Assembly (NCBI GenBank): GCA_024195265.1 | Contig: JAJLRJ010000010.1 | Span: 2,962,135 to 3,026,134 of the forward strand | DNA length: 64,000 nucleotides | Reading direction: 5' to 3' | DNA from: Dendrophyllia cribrosa | Lineage: Eukaryota > Cnidaria > Anthozoa > Scleractinia > Dendrophylliidae | Shown: positions 21,145 to 32,200 of the stretch, piece by piece | Layout of the letters: every line of letters begins with the position of its first letter | Numbering within the stretch: the first letter of the stretch is position 1 | Program-made: the position numbers and the translations under genes | The notes under the pieces: model-generated | What the model saw: the letters and a program-made list of their open reading frames with translations, nothing else | What the model was told of the DNA's origin: nothing | Databases searched by the model: none

Positions 21145-22077
21145 CTAGGGGAAGGTCAACGAACAAAACAGGTGTTTTGTGGCTGTACGTATTTGGGGAA
21201 GTCTCCAACAATATAGGAGCGGGTTAAGAGATGAATTAAGTAAAACTAAAGTTACAGTTGCATGGTAAACAGTATGCGAGGTTCTACCAGTAACAAGGAC
21301 AAGCACGTGAGGCACATAACAACAAAGAAATAAAATAAATACAAGATATGTGTTAAAGGCAGACTTCTTCAGTCTTTTGAAGCTGAAAACGTTTCCGGCA
21401 TTCGCTTCTGGATGTTGATGTTGAATTTGTAATTGATGATGCCGAACAATGCGATGAATTTTCAAATAAATAACAAAGTTTACAAGTATGAACGCACACA
21501 CTACTATCACAACAAGTTTTAATTCGGTTTCAATTGACCAGAATAAAAACAAAATTATCAGAGAAATTCCCTGAAGCAGCCAAATACCAGTTATAGCCAC
21601 GTTTACACGAAATGTAGTTACTATGGCATTGTATCGTAAGTGCAACTGAAGAGCAAGTAACCGGTCCAAACCAATTGCTGTGATACTGTAAAGAGAAACT
21701 CCACACAAAAGGTACGTCATTGCGTTATAAGTCAAGCAAATATAGCGAAATGTTGGAGGCGTTAAACCGTATATTCCAGTTAGTAGAAAAGATATTTGCA
21801 AAGGTTTCACAATCAGGCCGACGGCGAAATCGGACACAGCAAGGCTTGCCAGCAAAAGGAAAGAAGGCGTATGCAACGATGAAGTTTTCCAAATTGTTAT
21901 TAAAATTGCAGAATTTCCAAATAGCGCTGTCAGACACATAGGGATGTTGACCACACAAATTGCTATTGCATGGTAAATGTTTCTTTCAAAATGTTTTTGA
22001 TTAAGAAGACATTCATCGCCAGAGCTGTCATGTAAAGCTGGATCAGTTTGAAAATCAGGAGTAAAGTTGCTGTCCAT
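21145..22077 (-). CDS. class A GPCR, copy 7, intact
   Basis: 310-aa receptor beginning MDSNFTPDFQTD. All class A landmarks are present: FGNSAI, SDFAVGL, GLDRLLAL, CCYVPHVL, NPLLYCW. TM2-TM3 reads IVKPLQISFLL, with a lysine where the other copies have Q, which would place a charge near the top of TM2. It lies 2752 bp from copy 6 and 2.7 kb from copy 8. An in-frame upstream ATG lies at 22125. ECL2 again lacks cysteine. Confidence 0.86.
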   Translation of the reverse strand: MDSNFTPDFQTDPALHDSSGDECLLNQKHFERNIYHAIAICVVNIPMCLTALFGNSAILITIWKTSSLHTPSFLLLASLAVSDFAVGLIVKPLQISFLLTGIYGLTPPTFRYICLTYNAMTYLLCGVSLYSITAIGLDRLLALQLHLRYNAIVTTFRVNVAITGIWLLQGISLIILFLFWSIETELKLVVIVVCAFILVNFVIYLKIHRIVRHHQLQIQHQHPEANAGNVFSFKRLKKSAFNTYLVFILFLCCYVPHVLVLVTGRTSHTVYHATVTLVLLNSSLNPLLYCWRLPQIRTATKHLFCSLTFP

Positions 22078-22308
22078 CGCGCCCGAGGACTTTTTCTTCA
22101 GTGTTCCAAGTAATATGCAGTCCACTCTCTTATGAACGAAAAATGAGAGCTGCTCTTAATTGACGAGAGGCGTTTTTTTTTAGGAAATAGACCATCCATC
22201 ACTTCAAATGTCCATCAATCTCTGTTTAATTAAAAAAAAATTAGACTTAGATCACAGTGACAAACTATACCCACCGTTCTATTCACCACTGTGCAAATAA
22301 TAAACTCG

Positions 22309-22314
22309 TTTATA
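22309..22314 (-). promoter_or_regulatory. TATA-like element (GPCR copy 7)
   Basis: TATAAA on the minus strand in the conserved upstream block, about 185 bp before the upstream ATG at 22125. Confidence 0.4.
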
Positions 22315-23666
22315 CACAACCGACGTTTTTTATTGTTCTTTAGAAATAAAACATGATGAACAGCCACGTTAGTTTATTTTTAATCTTTCGCAAGGGTAAT
22401 GGAAAATGCGAAAATGAAACGAAAGTTTTCAGAGATCAAACTCGGCTGCCTTGCGTTAACTTTTTGGTGATACGTGTATTACGTCAGTAGACTTTATTAA
22501 TAAAAACACGACAGACCTTAATTAGAGAAAAGTCTAAAAGTATTTATATTTCTAAGGCAAACCAGATAATTGCATTTGCAATTTTAAACTATGTTCCTCT
22601 TGATTGCTGCAGGTGAACCGCAGTTTTGTATACATTACTATAAGGCGAAATTCATCCACATGTTTTACTTGGAAGTTATTTTATATGTACCTTCTCATCT
22701 ACATATATAGTCATAAGGGGATTTCTGATATCATATGTCATATCCTATTTCTAAAAGGCCCAAAAAAAGTAGATAAATGTTCTATAGGGAGAATTAAAAT
22801 AATTGGGTGGGGGATGGCGAGATGAAGGGGGGTATGATAAGTTTATAGTATCAGATGTTAAAATGAAGGAGAAAATCTGGCTTACTTTCGATCATGTTGA
22901 TGCAATCATCGGCTGTTGCTAAAAAAGCCACTATTGTATTTCAATAGCGTTAGTGAATCGTCTAGGGGAAGGTCAACGAACACAAAATCAGACAGCTGCT
23001 CTTACTTGATGAGAGGCGGTTTTTCTTAAGAAAACAGAGCACCCATCACTTCAAATGCCCATCAATCTCTGTTCAATTAAAAATGTATAGACCAGAACAT
23101 AATAAAATACTCTGCCTACCGTTCTGTTCACCACTGTAAAAAATAACCCCATTTATATACAACCGGCGTTTATTTTTTTTCATTTTTCTTTAGAAAATAA
23201 AAAACATGATGAACAGCAACATTAGATTGTTTTTAATCTTTCACAACAGTAATGGAAAATGCGCGAATGAAACAAAAGTTTTACTCGGCTGACTTGCATT
23301 AACTTTTTGCTAATTCGTGAATCAGATCAGCACGCATCAACATAAATGAAAACACAACAGACCTTAGATAATAGTCTAAGAGTATATTTATACATCTAAG
23401 GCCAACCAGATGATTTCATTTGCAAGTAAAAACTATGGTCAACTCGAATGCTGCAGCTGGGTGAACAGTTTTGCAGACATTGTTACGGTTTTGATGAATT
23501 TATGAACGTGACGGTACATTTGTAAGTTCTATTTTATATGTACCTACCGAACTACATAGTTATAAGAAGATTTTTAATATAATATATATCATAATCTATT
23601 TCTAAAAGGCCAAAACAAAGTTTGGATGAAACGTTCTATAGGCAGAAATAAAATCGGTGCCGGGTA

Positions 23667-23785
23667 GGGGATGGTGGGAGGTGGGAGGGGGGATGGGGGG
23701 ATGGGGGATGGGGGGATGGGGGGATGGGGGGATGGGGGGATGGGGGGATGTGGGGGAGGGGTAGGGGTGGGGTTGAGGTAGGAGG
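23667..23785. repeat. (GGGGGGAT)n minisatellite, 3' flank of GPCR copy 8
   Basis: Seven or so GGGGGGATG units with a different internal order from the tract at 20916-21013, showing independent expansion or contraction after duplication. Confidence 0.85.
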
Positions 23786-23908
23786 GTATGATTCGTTAAG
23801 AGTATCCGATGTATATAACGGAGTAAATCTGGCTTCCTTTCTATCATTTTGATGCAATCATCGACTGTTGTTAAAATACCCACTATTGTATTTCACTAGC
23901 TTATAGCG

Positions 23909-24853
23909 TTAGTGAATCGTCCAGGGGAAGGTCAGCGAACAAAACAGGTGTTTTGTGGCTGTACGTATTTGGGGAACCCTCCAACAATATAGGAGCGGGT
24001 TAAGAGATGAATTAAGTAAAACTAAAGTTGCAGTTGTATGGTAAACAGTATGCGAGGTTCTACCAGTAAGAAGAACAAGCGCGTGAGGCACATAACAACA
24101 AAGAAATAAAATAAATACAAGATACGTGTTAAACGCAGACTTCTTCAGTCTTTTGAAGCTGAAAATGTTTCCGGCATTCGCTTCTGGATGTTGATGTTGA
24201 ATTTGTAATTGATGATGCCGAACAATGCGATGAATTTTCAAATAAATAACAAAGTTTACAAGTATGAACGCACACATTACTATCACAACAAGTTTTAATT
24301 CGGTTTCAATTGACCAGAATAAAAACAAAATTATCAGAGAAATTCCCTGAAGCAGCCAAATACCAGTTATAGCCACGTTTACACGAAATGTAGTTACTAT
24401 GGCATTGTATCGCAAGTGCAACTGAAGAGCAAGGAATCGGTCCAAACTAATTGCTGTAATACTGTAAAGAGAAACTCCACACAAAAGGTACGCCATTGCG
24501 CTATAAGTCAAGCAAATATAGCGAAATATCGGAGACGTTAAACCATATATTCCAGTTAGTAGAACAGATATTAGCAAGGGTTGCACAATTAGGCCAACGG
24601 CGAAATCCGACACAGCAAGGCTTAGCAGCAGAAGGAAAGAAGGCGTATGCAACGATGGAGTTTTCCAAATTGTTATTAAAATTGCAGAATTTCCAAATAG
24701 CGCTGTCAGACACAAAGGGATGTTGACCACACAAATTGCTATTGCGTGGTATATGTTTCTTCCAAAATGTTTTTGATGAGGAAGACATTCATCGCCAGAG
24801 TTGTCATGTAAAGGTGGATCAGTTTGAAAATCAGGAGTAAAGTTGCTCTCCAT
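23909..24853 (-). CDS. class A GPCR, copy 8, intact
   Basis: 314-aa receptor starting at the conserved MESNFTPDF. No in-frame upstream ATG exists here, which supports MESNF as the ancestral start. Landmarks FGNSAI, SDFAVGL, SLDRFLAL, CCYVPHAL and NPLLYCW are intact. The C-terminus ends CSLTFPWTIH. The ECL2 region (LIILFLFWSIETELKLV) is identical to copy 7, while ICL3-TM6 is almost invariant across all copies. Confidence 0.87.
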   Translation of the reverse strand: MESNFTPDFQTDPPLHDNSGDECLPHQKHFGRNIYHAIAICVVNIPLCLTALFGNSAILITIWKTPSLHTPSFLLLLSLAVSDFAVGLIVQPLLISVLLTGIYGLTSPIFRYICLTYSAMAYLLCGVSLYSITAISLDRFLALQLHLRYNAIVTTFRVNVAITGIWLLQGISLIILFLFWSIETELKLVVIVMCAFILVNFVIYLKIHRIVRHHQLQIQHQHPEANAGNIFSFKRLKKSAFNTYLVFILFLCCYVPHALVLLTGRTSHTVYHTTATLVLLNSSLNPLLYCWRVPQIRTATKHLFCSLTFPWTIH

Positions 24854-25060
24854 CGTGAAGTTTTTCTTCAGTTCAAAGTGATTTGCAGTCCACTCTCTTA
24901 TGAATGGGAAATGACATCTGCTCTTGATTGATGGGAGGCGTTAGAAAATAGAGCATCCATCACTTCCAATGTCCATCAATCTCTGTTTAATTAAAAAAAA
25001 AAGACTAGATCCCAAACTATACTCACCGTTCTATTCACCACTGTGCAAAAAATAAACTCG

Positions 25061-25066
25061 TTTATA
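25061..25066 (-). promoter_or_regulatory. TATA-like element (GPCR copy 8)
   Basis: TATAAA on the minus strand in the conserved upstream block, about 210 bp before the ATG at 24853. Confidence 0.4.
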
Positions 25067-25241
25067 CACAACCGTCGTTTTGTTATTGTTCTTTGAAAAA
25101 TAAAAAATGTTGAACAGCCAGATTAGTTAATTTTTAATCTTTCGTAAGGGTAATGAAAAATGCGAAAATGAAACGAAAGTTTTCAGAGATCAAACTCCGC
25201 TGACATGCATTAACTGTTTGCTAATACGTGTATCACGTCAG

Positions 25242-25350
25242 TAGAAATGTTTCTTTCAAAATGTTTTTGATTACGAAGACATTGATCGCCAGGGTTGTCA
25301 TGTGAAGGTGGATCAGTTTGAAAATCAGAAGTAAAGTTGCTCTCCACCGT
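25242..25350 (-). pseudogene. GPCR copy 9, N-terminal remnant
   Basis: Only the extracellular N-terminus survives (SNFTSDFQTDPPSHDNPGDQCLRNQKHFERN); the start codon is GTG in place of ATG. All transmembrane segments are absent. The sequence jumps straight into the distal flank (ATACGTGTATCACGTCAGTAG), which also gives an undisturbed version of the transposon target site. Confidence 0.8.
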
Positions 25351-25730
25351 GAAGTTTTTCTTCAGTTCCAAGTAATTTGCAGTCCACTCTCTTATGAATG
25401 GGAAATGACAGCTGCTCTTGATTGATGGGAGGCGTTTTTTTTTTAGAAAAATGGAGCATCCATCACTTGAAATGTCCATCAATCTCTGTTTAATTAAAAA
25501 ATAGACTAGATCACAAACTGTACCCATCGTTCTATTCACCACTGTGCAAATAATAAACTCGTTTATACACAACCGTCGTTTTGTTATTGTTCTTTAGAAA
25601 ATGAAAAATGATGAACAGCCAGGTTAGTTAATTTTTAATCTTTCGTAAGGGTAATGGAAAATGAGAAAATGAAACGAAAGTTTTCAGAGATCAAACTCCG
25701 CTGACTTGTATTAACGTTTTGTTGATACGT

Positions 25731-25736
25731 GTATCA
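25731..25736. repeat. left target-site duplication GTATCA
   Basis: GTATCA directly precedes the left inverted repeat and recurs directly after the right one (34030-34035). The paralogous site at about 25230-25240 reads CGTGTATCACGTCAG, uninterrupted, so the two flanks rejoin there. Confidence 0.9.
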
Positions 25737-26299
25737 TATGGTTGCCGAATTGTTGCAATATTCAATAAGAGTAATTTTACATTCAATACTTTATATTTTT
25801 GTTCAGTAAAACTGATTTTATATTCAATACTATATATTTTTGTTCAGTAAAACTGATTTTATATTCAATACTATATATTTTTGTTCAGTAAAACTGATTT
25901 TATATTCAATACTTTATATTTTTGTTCAGTAAAACTGATTTTATATTCAATACTTTATATTTTTGTTCAGTGAAACTGATTTTATATTCAATACTTTATA
26001 TTTTTGTTCAGTAAACCCAAATTATATTCAATACTTTATATTTTTGTTCAGTAAACCCAAATTATATTCAATACTTTATATTTTTGTTCAGTAAACCCAA
26101 ATTATATTCAATACTTTATATTTTTGTTCAGTAAACCAAATTATATTCAATACTTTATATTTTTGTTCAGTAAAAAAATATTTTTCTGGCGATTTTCAAA
26201 GTTTTTCAGGTACACGCTTTTTCAATTCAGCAACCTGATATTATATTCAATGCAAATTTTTTCATTCAATAATTTCTGCTGTCCTGTTGGTCAGCGGAT
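25737..26299 (+). repeat. left terminal inverted repeat with ten 40-41-bp subrepeats
   Basis: Begins TATGGTTGCCGAATTGTTGC, followed by ten tandem copies of a unit containing ATTCAATACTTTATATTTTTG and TTCAGTAAA. It ends after a unique part (TTTCTGGCGATTTTCAAAG...GGTCAGCGGAT). The last four units carry AAACCCAAATT in place of AAACTGATTTT. The inner edge is 17 bp from the transposase ATG, so this repeat must contain its promoter and 5' UTR. Confidence 0.93.
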
Positions 26300-26316
26300 T
26301 ACGTCACGTTGAAAAC

Positions 26317-27813
26317 ATGGCGGCGCCCATGGAGGCTACGTGGGAGGAAGTACTTTCTTCTATTGATAATCTGTTAATGGAGACGGAAAGTCAAGATAAT
26401 AATCCTGACTTAGGGTTTCACGAAGCCGCACTACTCCTTAACAGACTTGAAATGTCAGTATCTGTCCTGCGTTCGCTGTTTGATATGGATCTGGACTTAG
26501 ACATGAACATTCATCAAGTTTTAGGTCAATTGTGTAGTTTGCTTACAGATATATACCAGTACTGGGATGAAAAAGTAACTCAAATGAGACGCAGGACTGT
26601 AAGTTTACCAGATTTTGGATTACGGGAGACGATCCATTCCGCAAACCCGGGGAGACCACCCTTTGTCATCGAAAAGGAATTACTTGAAGACCTCCGAAGC
26701 GCTTCCTACACGTGGACAGATATAGCCAAGATGTTACGAATTTCGCGCTGGACCTTGTATAGAAGGGTAAGAGAGTACAACTTGGAGCACTTAAACAGAT
26801 ATTCGGATATTTCAGATGATGAACTGGATGCCCTAATTAGAGGATATTTTTCTCGGCATGGAAACACTACAGGGGAATCCTATTTGATTGGTTTTATCAG
26901 GTCTCGGGGGCTGAGAGTTCAAAGGGATAGGATAAGGTGGTCACTCACTCGCGTTGATCCGGAAAACACTGCATTAAGGTGGGCGTGTGTGATAACCCGA
27001 AGGGTGTACAGTGTTCCTGGACCAAATTCCCTATGGCACATTGACGGCCACCATTCCTTAATTCGATGGAAGTTCGTGATTCACGGCTGCATTGATGGTT
27101 TTTCAAGACGCATCTTGTACCTACTATGCGCGGATAACAACCGTTCTGAAACAGTAGCTACTGTGTTTCAAAATGCAGCAGAAGAATTTGGCTGGCCTTC
27201 ACGTGTTAGAGGCGATCATGGAGGTGAGAACTCGATTGTTGCTTCATTGATGGTGCAGGTAAGGGGCGACGCCCGTGGAAGTTTTATTGCCGGCACCTCC
27301 ACTAGGAACCAGAGGATAGAGAGACTTTGGCGCGAGGTTTTTAGGTGTGTTCTTTTCCTATTTTATTGTGTATTTTATGCATTGGAGGAAAATGGTAATC
27401 TTGATGTGGAAAACGATGAGCACATGTTTGTTTTGCATTACATATTTAAAGCGCGAATAAATTATGCACTACAGGAGTTTGCTGCTGCATTTAATAATCG
27501 CCCCATTCGAACTGAAAACAACTGGAGTCCTAATAAGATATGGATCAATGGAATGATTAACCCAAATAACGAGGGACAAACAGCTATTCGTGATCCAACT
27601 ATTGGTGAAGCAGTGCCTGATAACATTGAGCTATATGGAGTTGACTGGGATGGGCCTCTTCCTGTGGAGAGACTAAACATGGTGGAGGTAGACACACCTC
27701 ATTGCCCTGTTGCACGAGACACTCTGCTTTTGTTGCAACAAACTGTAAATCCACTTCAGGAGTCTAATGTTTATGGGATTGACCTATACATGCAAGCTGT
27801 TTCTTTGTTGTAA
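26317..27813 (+). CDS. DDE integrase-like transposase, 498 aa
   Basis: Single uninterrupted frame. Residues 1-100 are acidic and helical with no known domain. Residues about 112-155 form a helix-turn-helix ([19 protein letters not shown]...[18 protein letters not shown]), the likely end-binding domain. The RNase-H-like core supplies D243 (WHIDGHH), D300 (VRGDHGGEN) and E335 ([10 protein letters not shown]) with 34 residues between the second D and E, like retroviral-type and IS3-type integrases. A helical region with [12 protein letters not shown] follows, typical of the family. All catalytic residues are present, so it may be active in strand cleavage and joining at the TATGG ends. I chose ATG 26317 (MAAPME, AACATGG context) over the in-frame GTG-initiated extension. 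No intron is needed. A poly(A) signal lies at 28426. Confidence 0.9.
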   Translation: MAAPMEATWEEVLSSIDNLLMETESQDNNPDLGFHEAALLLNRLEMSVSVLRSLFDMDLDLDMNIHQVLGQLCSLLTDIYQYWDEKVTQMRRRTVSLPDFGLRETIHSANPGRPPFVIEKELLEDLRSASYTWTDIAKMLRISRWTLYRRVREYNLEHLNRYSDISDDELDALIRGYFSRHGNTTGESYLIGFIRSRGLRVQRDRIRWSLTRVDPENTALRWACVITRRVYSVPGPNSLWHIDGHHSLIRWKFVIHGCIDGFSRRILYLLCADNNRSETVATVFQNAAEEFGWPSRVRGDHGGENSIVASLMVQVRGDARGSFIAGTSTRNQRIERLWREVFRCVLFLFYCVFYALEENGNLDVENDEHMFVLHYIFKARINYALQEFAAAFNNRPIRTENNWSPNKIWINGMINPNNEGQTAIRDPTIGEAVPDNIELYGVDWDGPLPVERLNMVEVDTPHCPVARDTLLLLQQTVNPLQESNVYGIDLYMQAVSLL

Positions 27814-28425
27814 ACAAACTTGAAGTACACAGAACTTAAAGAGCTACTTTTTTCCCTCTGAAAATACACACAATGTGACTTCTTTGGCCTTCTGTTAAAA
27901 TGTCAAGTGAATAGAAGTTTTTAACTTAACTGGGCCCTGTTGCTTAAAGACAGGTTAGCACTATCCCCAGGTTAAAGTTATAATTCATGGTTGGGTTTAC
28001 CTTCTTATAGACTGCTTTGAGCCATGATTTTGGGTTAACATTATATTATTGGGTCTCTGAGTAAAGGCTCAGTTATATTTTATACGCTCCAGTTGCATAG
28101 AGAGGAAAAATGTTTGAAATTTGGCTTAACCCTTGGATCAGATTTAACCAATTGTTTGGAACAACCTGTGTGTAGAGTTTATTTTTCCCCAAACTAAATT
28201 GGTATACAGGTCAGATTTGTGGCATTTCTGATTCTTGGATAACTGCAGTGGGTGTTGCATACTGTCTCCCATTGTAAAAATACCGTTATAAGGGATTAAA
28301 AATATGCAGTAAAAGGCATGAGGCTGCCAAGTTATAGCAAGTCTTATTTAATTTCAAGAATGGCCTTTTTTATTTTACTCTCCTCAACCAGCTATAGTAC
28401 AAAATGTATGTATCACTTTGTTTGT

Positions 28426-28431
28426 AATAAA
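28426..28431 (+). terminator. candidate poly(A) signal of the transposase gene
   Basis: AATAAA inside TTTGTAATAAAACTG, about 610 bp after the stop codon; ATTAAT/AATAAA-like sequences recur at about 28495. First good hexamer downstream on the plus strand. Confidence 0.35.
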
Positions 28432-28719
28432 ACTGTAAAAATTTAACTTTATTATTTTCAGAGAATGTTATTTACCCTAAACAGTTGTGGAGTTAATAAA
28501 AATACAGGCCAATAATTTTCAATAGGCTTTGTTACTATAAATCAATTAAAAGTTACTTTATCAACATCAACGTTGTCTCTTTGATATCTAATAAATGCTA
28601 ACATGTTAACAGTAGAAGCAATAATCTCCAGTACTAAGAAAAATGTCAACATCACTTGGACCATAACAGAGGAATACAATCAGTGTTTTTTTTGCTTGTT
28701 TGTTTGTTTTCTTTTTGTT

Positions 28720-28742
28720 GGGGGGGGGGGGGGGGGGGGGGG
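28720..28742 (+). repeat. poly(G) tract, 23 G
   Basis: Uninterrupted G run in the intergenic part of the transposon, preceded by TTTTTGTT. Length may be inaccurate in the assembly. Confidence 0.85.
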
Positions 28743-29200
28743 TGCAGGGACACAAACAGGGCATTTGAATAGGCCTTTTCCTAGTTTCAAAAATCCTCAG
28801 TTTCAAAATAAGGCTAAGTGCAAAACATTTCATGTGTACATGAGTTTTACAAAAGAATTGAAAAAAGACTTGTCACCTTCCTTAACCATGGAAAAGAGGT
28901 TAAGGGCAACTCCTATGGGCTATTGAGCATAAAAAGACTTTCTAGGCAGGTCATTTGCTAAAACACTGCCTGCAGCAGCCTCACTTCTGCCACTTACAGT
29001 GTAACATTTACAGGCACATACTGTTTCAGGTCAATGCAAGTTAAAGAATTACATAATTTTCAACATATACTTTAAAATCTTTTGAAACAAAACACAACAG
29101 GTAATTTAAACTCCACAATTAAGACATGTCATCGGTTGTAATTCAACAGCAGCTTAGTGTCAATCTTGCTGTAACTCACAAAAATATACTCGTATATTTA

Positions 29201-32200
29201 TCAAACACATCCAAAGCCTTTATAACCATAGTCAACAGCAAATATGAACTGTTTGTAGAAGTCATGGAAGGTGTCAAACACCACTGGAACTTGAAGCTTG
29301 AGGAGGCAAGTCTCAGCAAAAAATGTAGAAGAACCATCACTTTTGTAGTTCAGTTGTACCTTGTCTTCCAACCCTAATGGGGGGATGCTGTTTCTTGCAG
29401 TGGCATACATTAAGACTTTTCTCATTCCATCATCTTTCTGGTCTGTTAATGTACAGTAAAATTTGTCTATAAGAAACTGGATTCCCTTACCGGTAAGTCA
29501 ACTAAACAAGATCTTAATAGGGAGCTTTAGATTTGAGTACAAGTACGAGATTGAGTACGAGTACGAGTTTTGAATTTAAAGCCAGTCATGTCCCCAGAGT
29601 TGTCAGTCCTTCCTGTTGCAGACCAGAAGATAAGAAGACTCCGGGTATAAAATTTGTATGGTAAGTTGTTATTTAGAGCATGCGAACTAGGTTTTAAAAG
29701 TCGTACTAGTACTCAATCTCGTACTCGCAGTCCGATCTAAAGACCCCTAATATCTGAATTGTACTAAGACATTACATCTGTGACCTGGGTTAGACCAAAG
29801 CCCAAACCATAAACTGGGCGTTCACTTTAAACTAAAAGCATGCCCTTTTTAACCCTAGTTTTAATAATTCATGAAAAACAAGTCAAGAACTTTTTCAATC
29901 ATCCACAGTTCCCACAGGAGGCCACCATTCAGTGCCCAACATATGCAAATCAAAGAAACAATTTTTACATGATTATAATAATGTTAAAATGTTTTGAAGG
30001 TACAGGTCTGTAAGTCCTGAAACTACCAGAAACAATAATAACGAATTGCTACCTAACAGCATCATTAAGTACAAAAGCAACACTGATCGTACTAAAAGAA
30101 TAAAATTACATCAATCTTTATCAATTAGTAATTAGGGAGGACAGGCAGTAAACAATACTTGGTTATGTCACTTGGCATGGGATAATAAAATATAAGAAAC
30201 ATAATGAAACACTTAGAAGTCCCTTTGTTGGGAACATTATTTGTAAATAAATTATAAACAACTGTTATTTTAAAAATGCTTACCATCATACAAGGCTCCA
30301 AGACTTTGTACAAAGAACTTCCGTGCTCTTTCTTTCTCCTCACTGTCTTCCTCACCATTTGCATTTTCAAAGACTCTCTTAACTATGATGTCTGGTGTAA
30401 TGTGTTCATCATCTGCTTTAACAAAGTACACTTTCATTTTATCAGAGTAATTCTGAATTAAAGACAGAACTTCCAGGCAATCCAGTCCTCTTCGTAGCTG
30501 ATCCAAAGCAACTTTTCGTTTTGTAAGCACTTCATGAACAAGGAGATTCATTACAGCATATCCTTTGTTTCCCACAGTGATGTCTTTTACCCAGCCAGCC
30601 AAATTCATTGTGTCACGTACATTTGGATTCTCCAGTAGGAAGGTTCGCAAGTCTTCAACAGATTTGATGTCATTTAACTGTGAAGTTATATAATACGAAT
30701 AGTGAAAAAAGGTTAAAAATCTGTTTACCCATAGAGAGAAACATTTTTTCAATCAAAGAAAACAAAAAAATAGGCAAGTTTCTGTTTTTATCCATTGTGT
30801 ATCATTCTCCCAACATTCACGAACCAAGTTTTTGTGTTTCTTTTAGGGGGTTGAGGAGAGAGGGGAAATAGACCCAGACACATAGATGGTATACATGTAC
30901 AGCTGTATGCAATCATCCCACAGAATTTGCAAACTTTTTGTCCAAAAATATGTGATGAAGAATATAGGAATTGGGATAGACGTTTTCATCAGCCTTTATA
31001 AAGACTCAAGTTTAAGCAAAAGAGATTTGTTCATAACACAGTTCAAATGCCATGGAACTCTTCAACCCTCCTAAGATAGCTGCTAACTCTAGTTTAAAGG
31101 AAAGGAGGTCATCTACATTACAACAAGGAGATACAGATAAGTGAATTTACGTTTGACTATTATTTGTTACACGTGCTGTTGGAACATGACATTGTCACCT
31201 TCGAAATAATTTCACGTATCTCCCAATCTGGCACATCCAACACAGAGCACAATCTGGCTGCTTTATCAAGATCTCCCGTTACCAAATATTCATAAACTGC
31301 TGGGCTCATACAAGGGAAAGATACATCATGATGAACTATCATGTAGCTCATCATTTTTCCAGCCAATCCAAAAATGTCAGATTGGATTGCTGATGCATTG
31401 TAGATGGGGACATATCTGTCTGAAGACCCTTCAAATAACGATGCTTCCTTGGAAAAAATGGCTTTTGCAAGTAGTGAACAGTACTCCATCCTCAACCCTC
31501 CAGCATCTAATCCTGCCTCTCCAGCAAACCTTACACGCAAGGTTCCTCGGGTGTCAAATTTTGGGCTTTTGAAGGTAATGATACTATCTTCCCACAGAGT
31601 TTCTCTGTCCACATTTATTCGATTAACCCCTTCCCCTGATCTGTACTTTAGACGATGTGATACCAGAGCATCATTGAAACTAGGTGGATCTGATCAAAGA
31701 AAAACACAAATTAAAGATATAAAAATTAATGTAATTTATGTCACATATGAAATAATCAATATGAACACATGTACCTCCTTAACTTAAAACACTTGACGAT
31801 GAAAGAAATATTAAAAATACTACAGCTGTAGGCAATTGATCTGTCTCATCTAATTCTTTGACTTGCATTCTAGTGTACTTGAAAAGGCAAATTCACCATT
31901 AACATTAAATCCACTATGCTGGTCTTAACATAATCAGATTTGGTTGCTAGATTTTATTACCAAGAAATAAAAGATAATATTGGTTTTACTATTCAAGTTA
32001 ACTGTTTTGTGCTGATCAGTACAGTAAACCAATTTGCTTGAGCCATAAAAAGTTGAATGAACAACTGTAATAATTGGAGTGGTTTTTGCACAGACCCACC
32101 ATTATTGTTAAATGTTTCAATAGTATGTTATCCTCACCATCATTGTTGTTTCAGTGGTATTCCTAAGAGTTAATTTCTTGTCAACACATTTACTTTATAT

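Larger units (their letters stand above)
27814..29200. other. region between convergent transposon genes
   Basis: Contains the presumed 3' UTRs of both genes, a 23-G homopolymer (28720-28742) and no further coding signal. Sequence is A/T-rich and unique within the window. Confidence 0.6.

Noticed and set aside
26124..26312. ORFs inside the transposon inverted repeats (also 33603-33803)
   Set aside because: They are read through low-complexity A/T subrepeats and occur in mirror image at both ends; the real start codons lie just inside.
30270..30752. N-terminal extension of HECT exon 4 (MKKCFSLWVNRFLTFF...) as a separate start
   Set aside because: The extension is intron sequence. The acceptor at 30678-30679 joins exon 3 in phase and gives an uninterrupted HECT domain.
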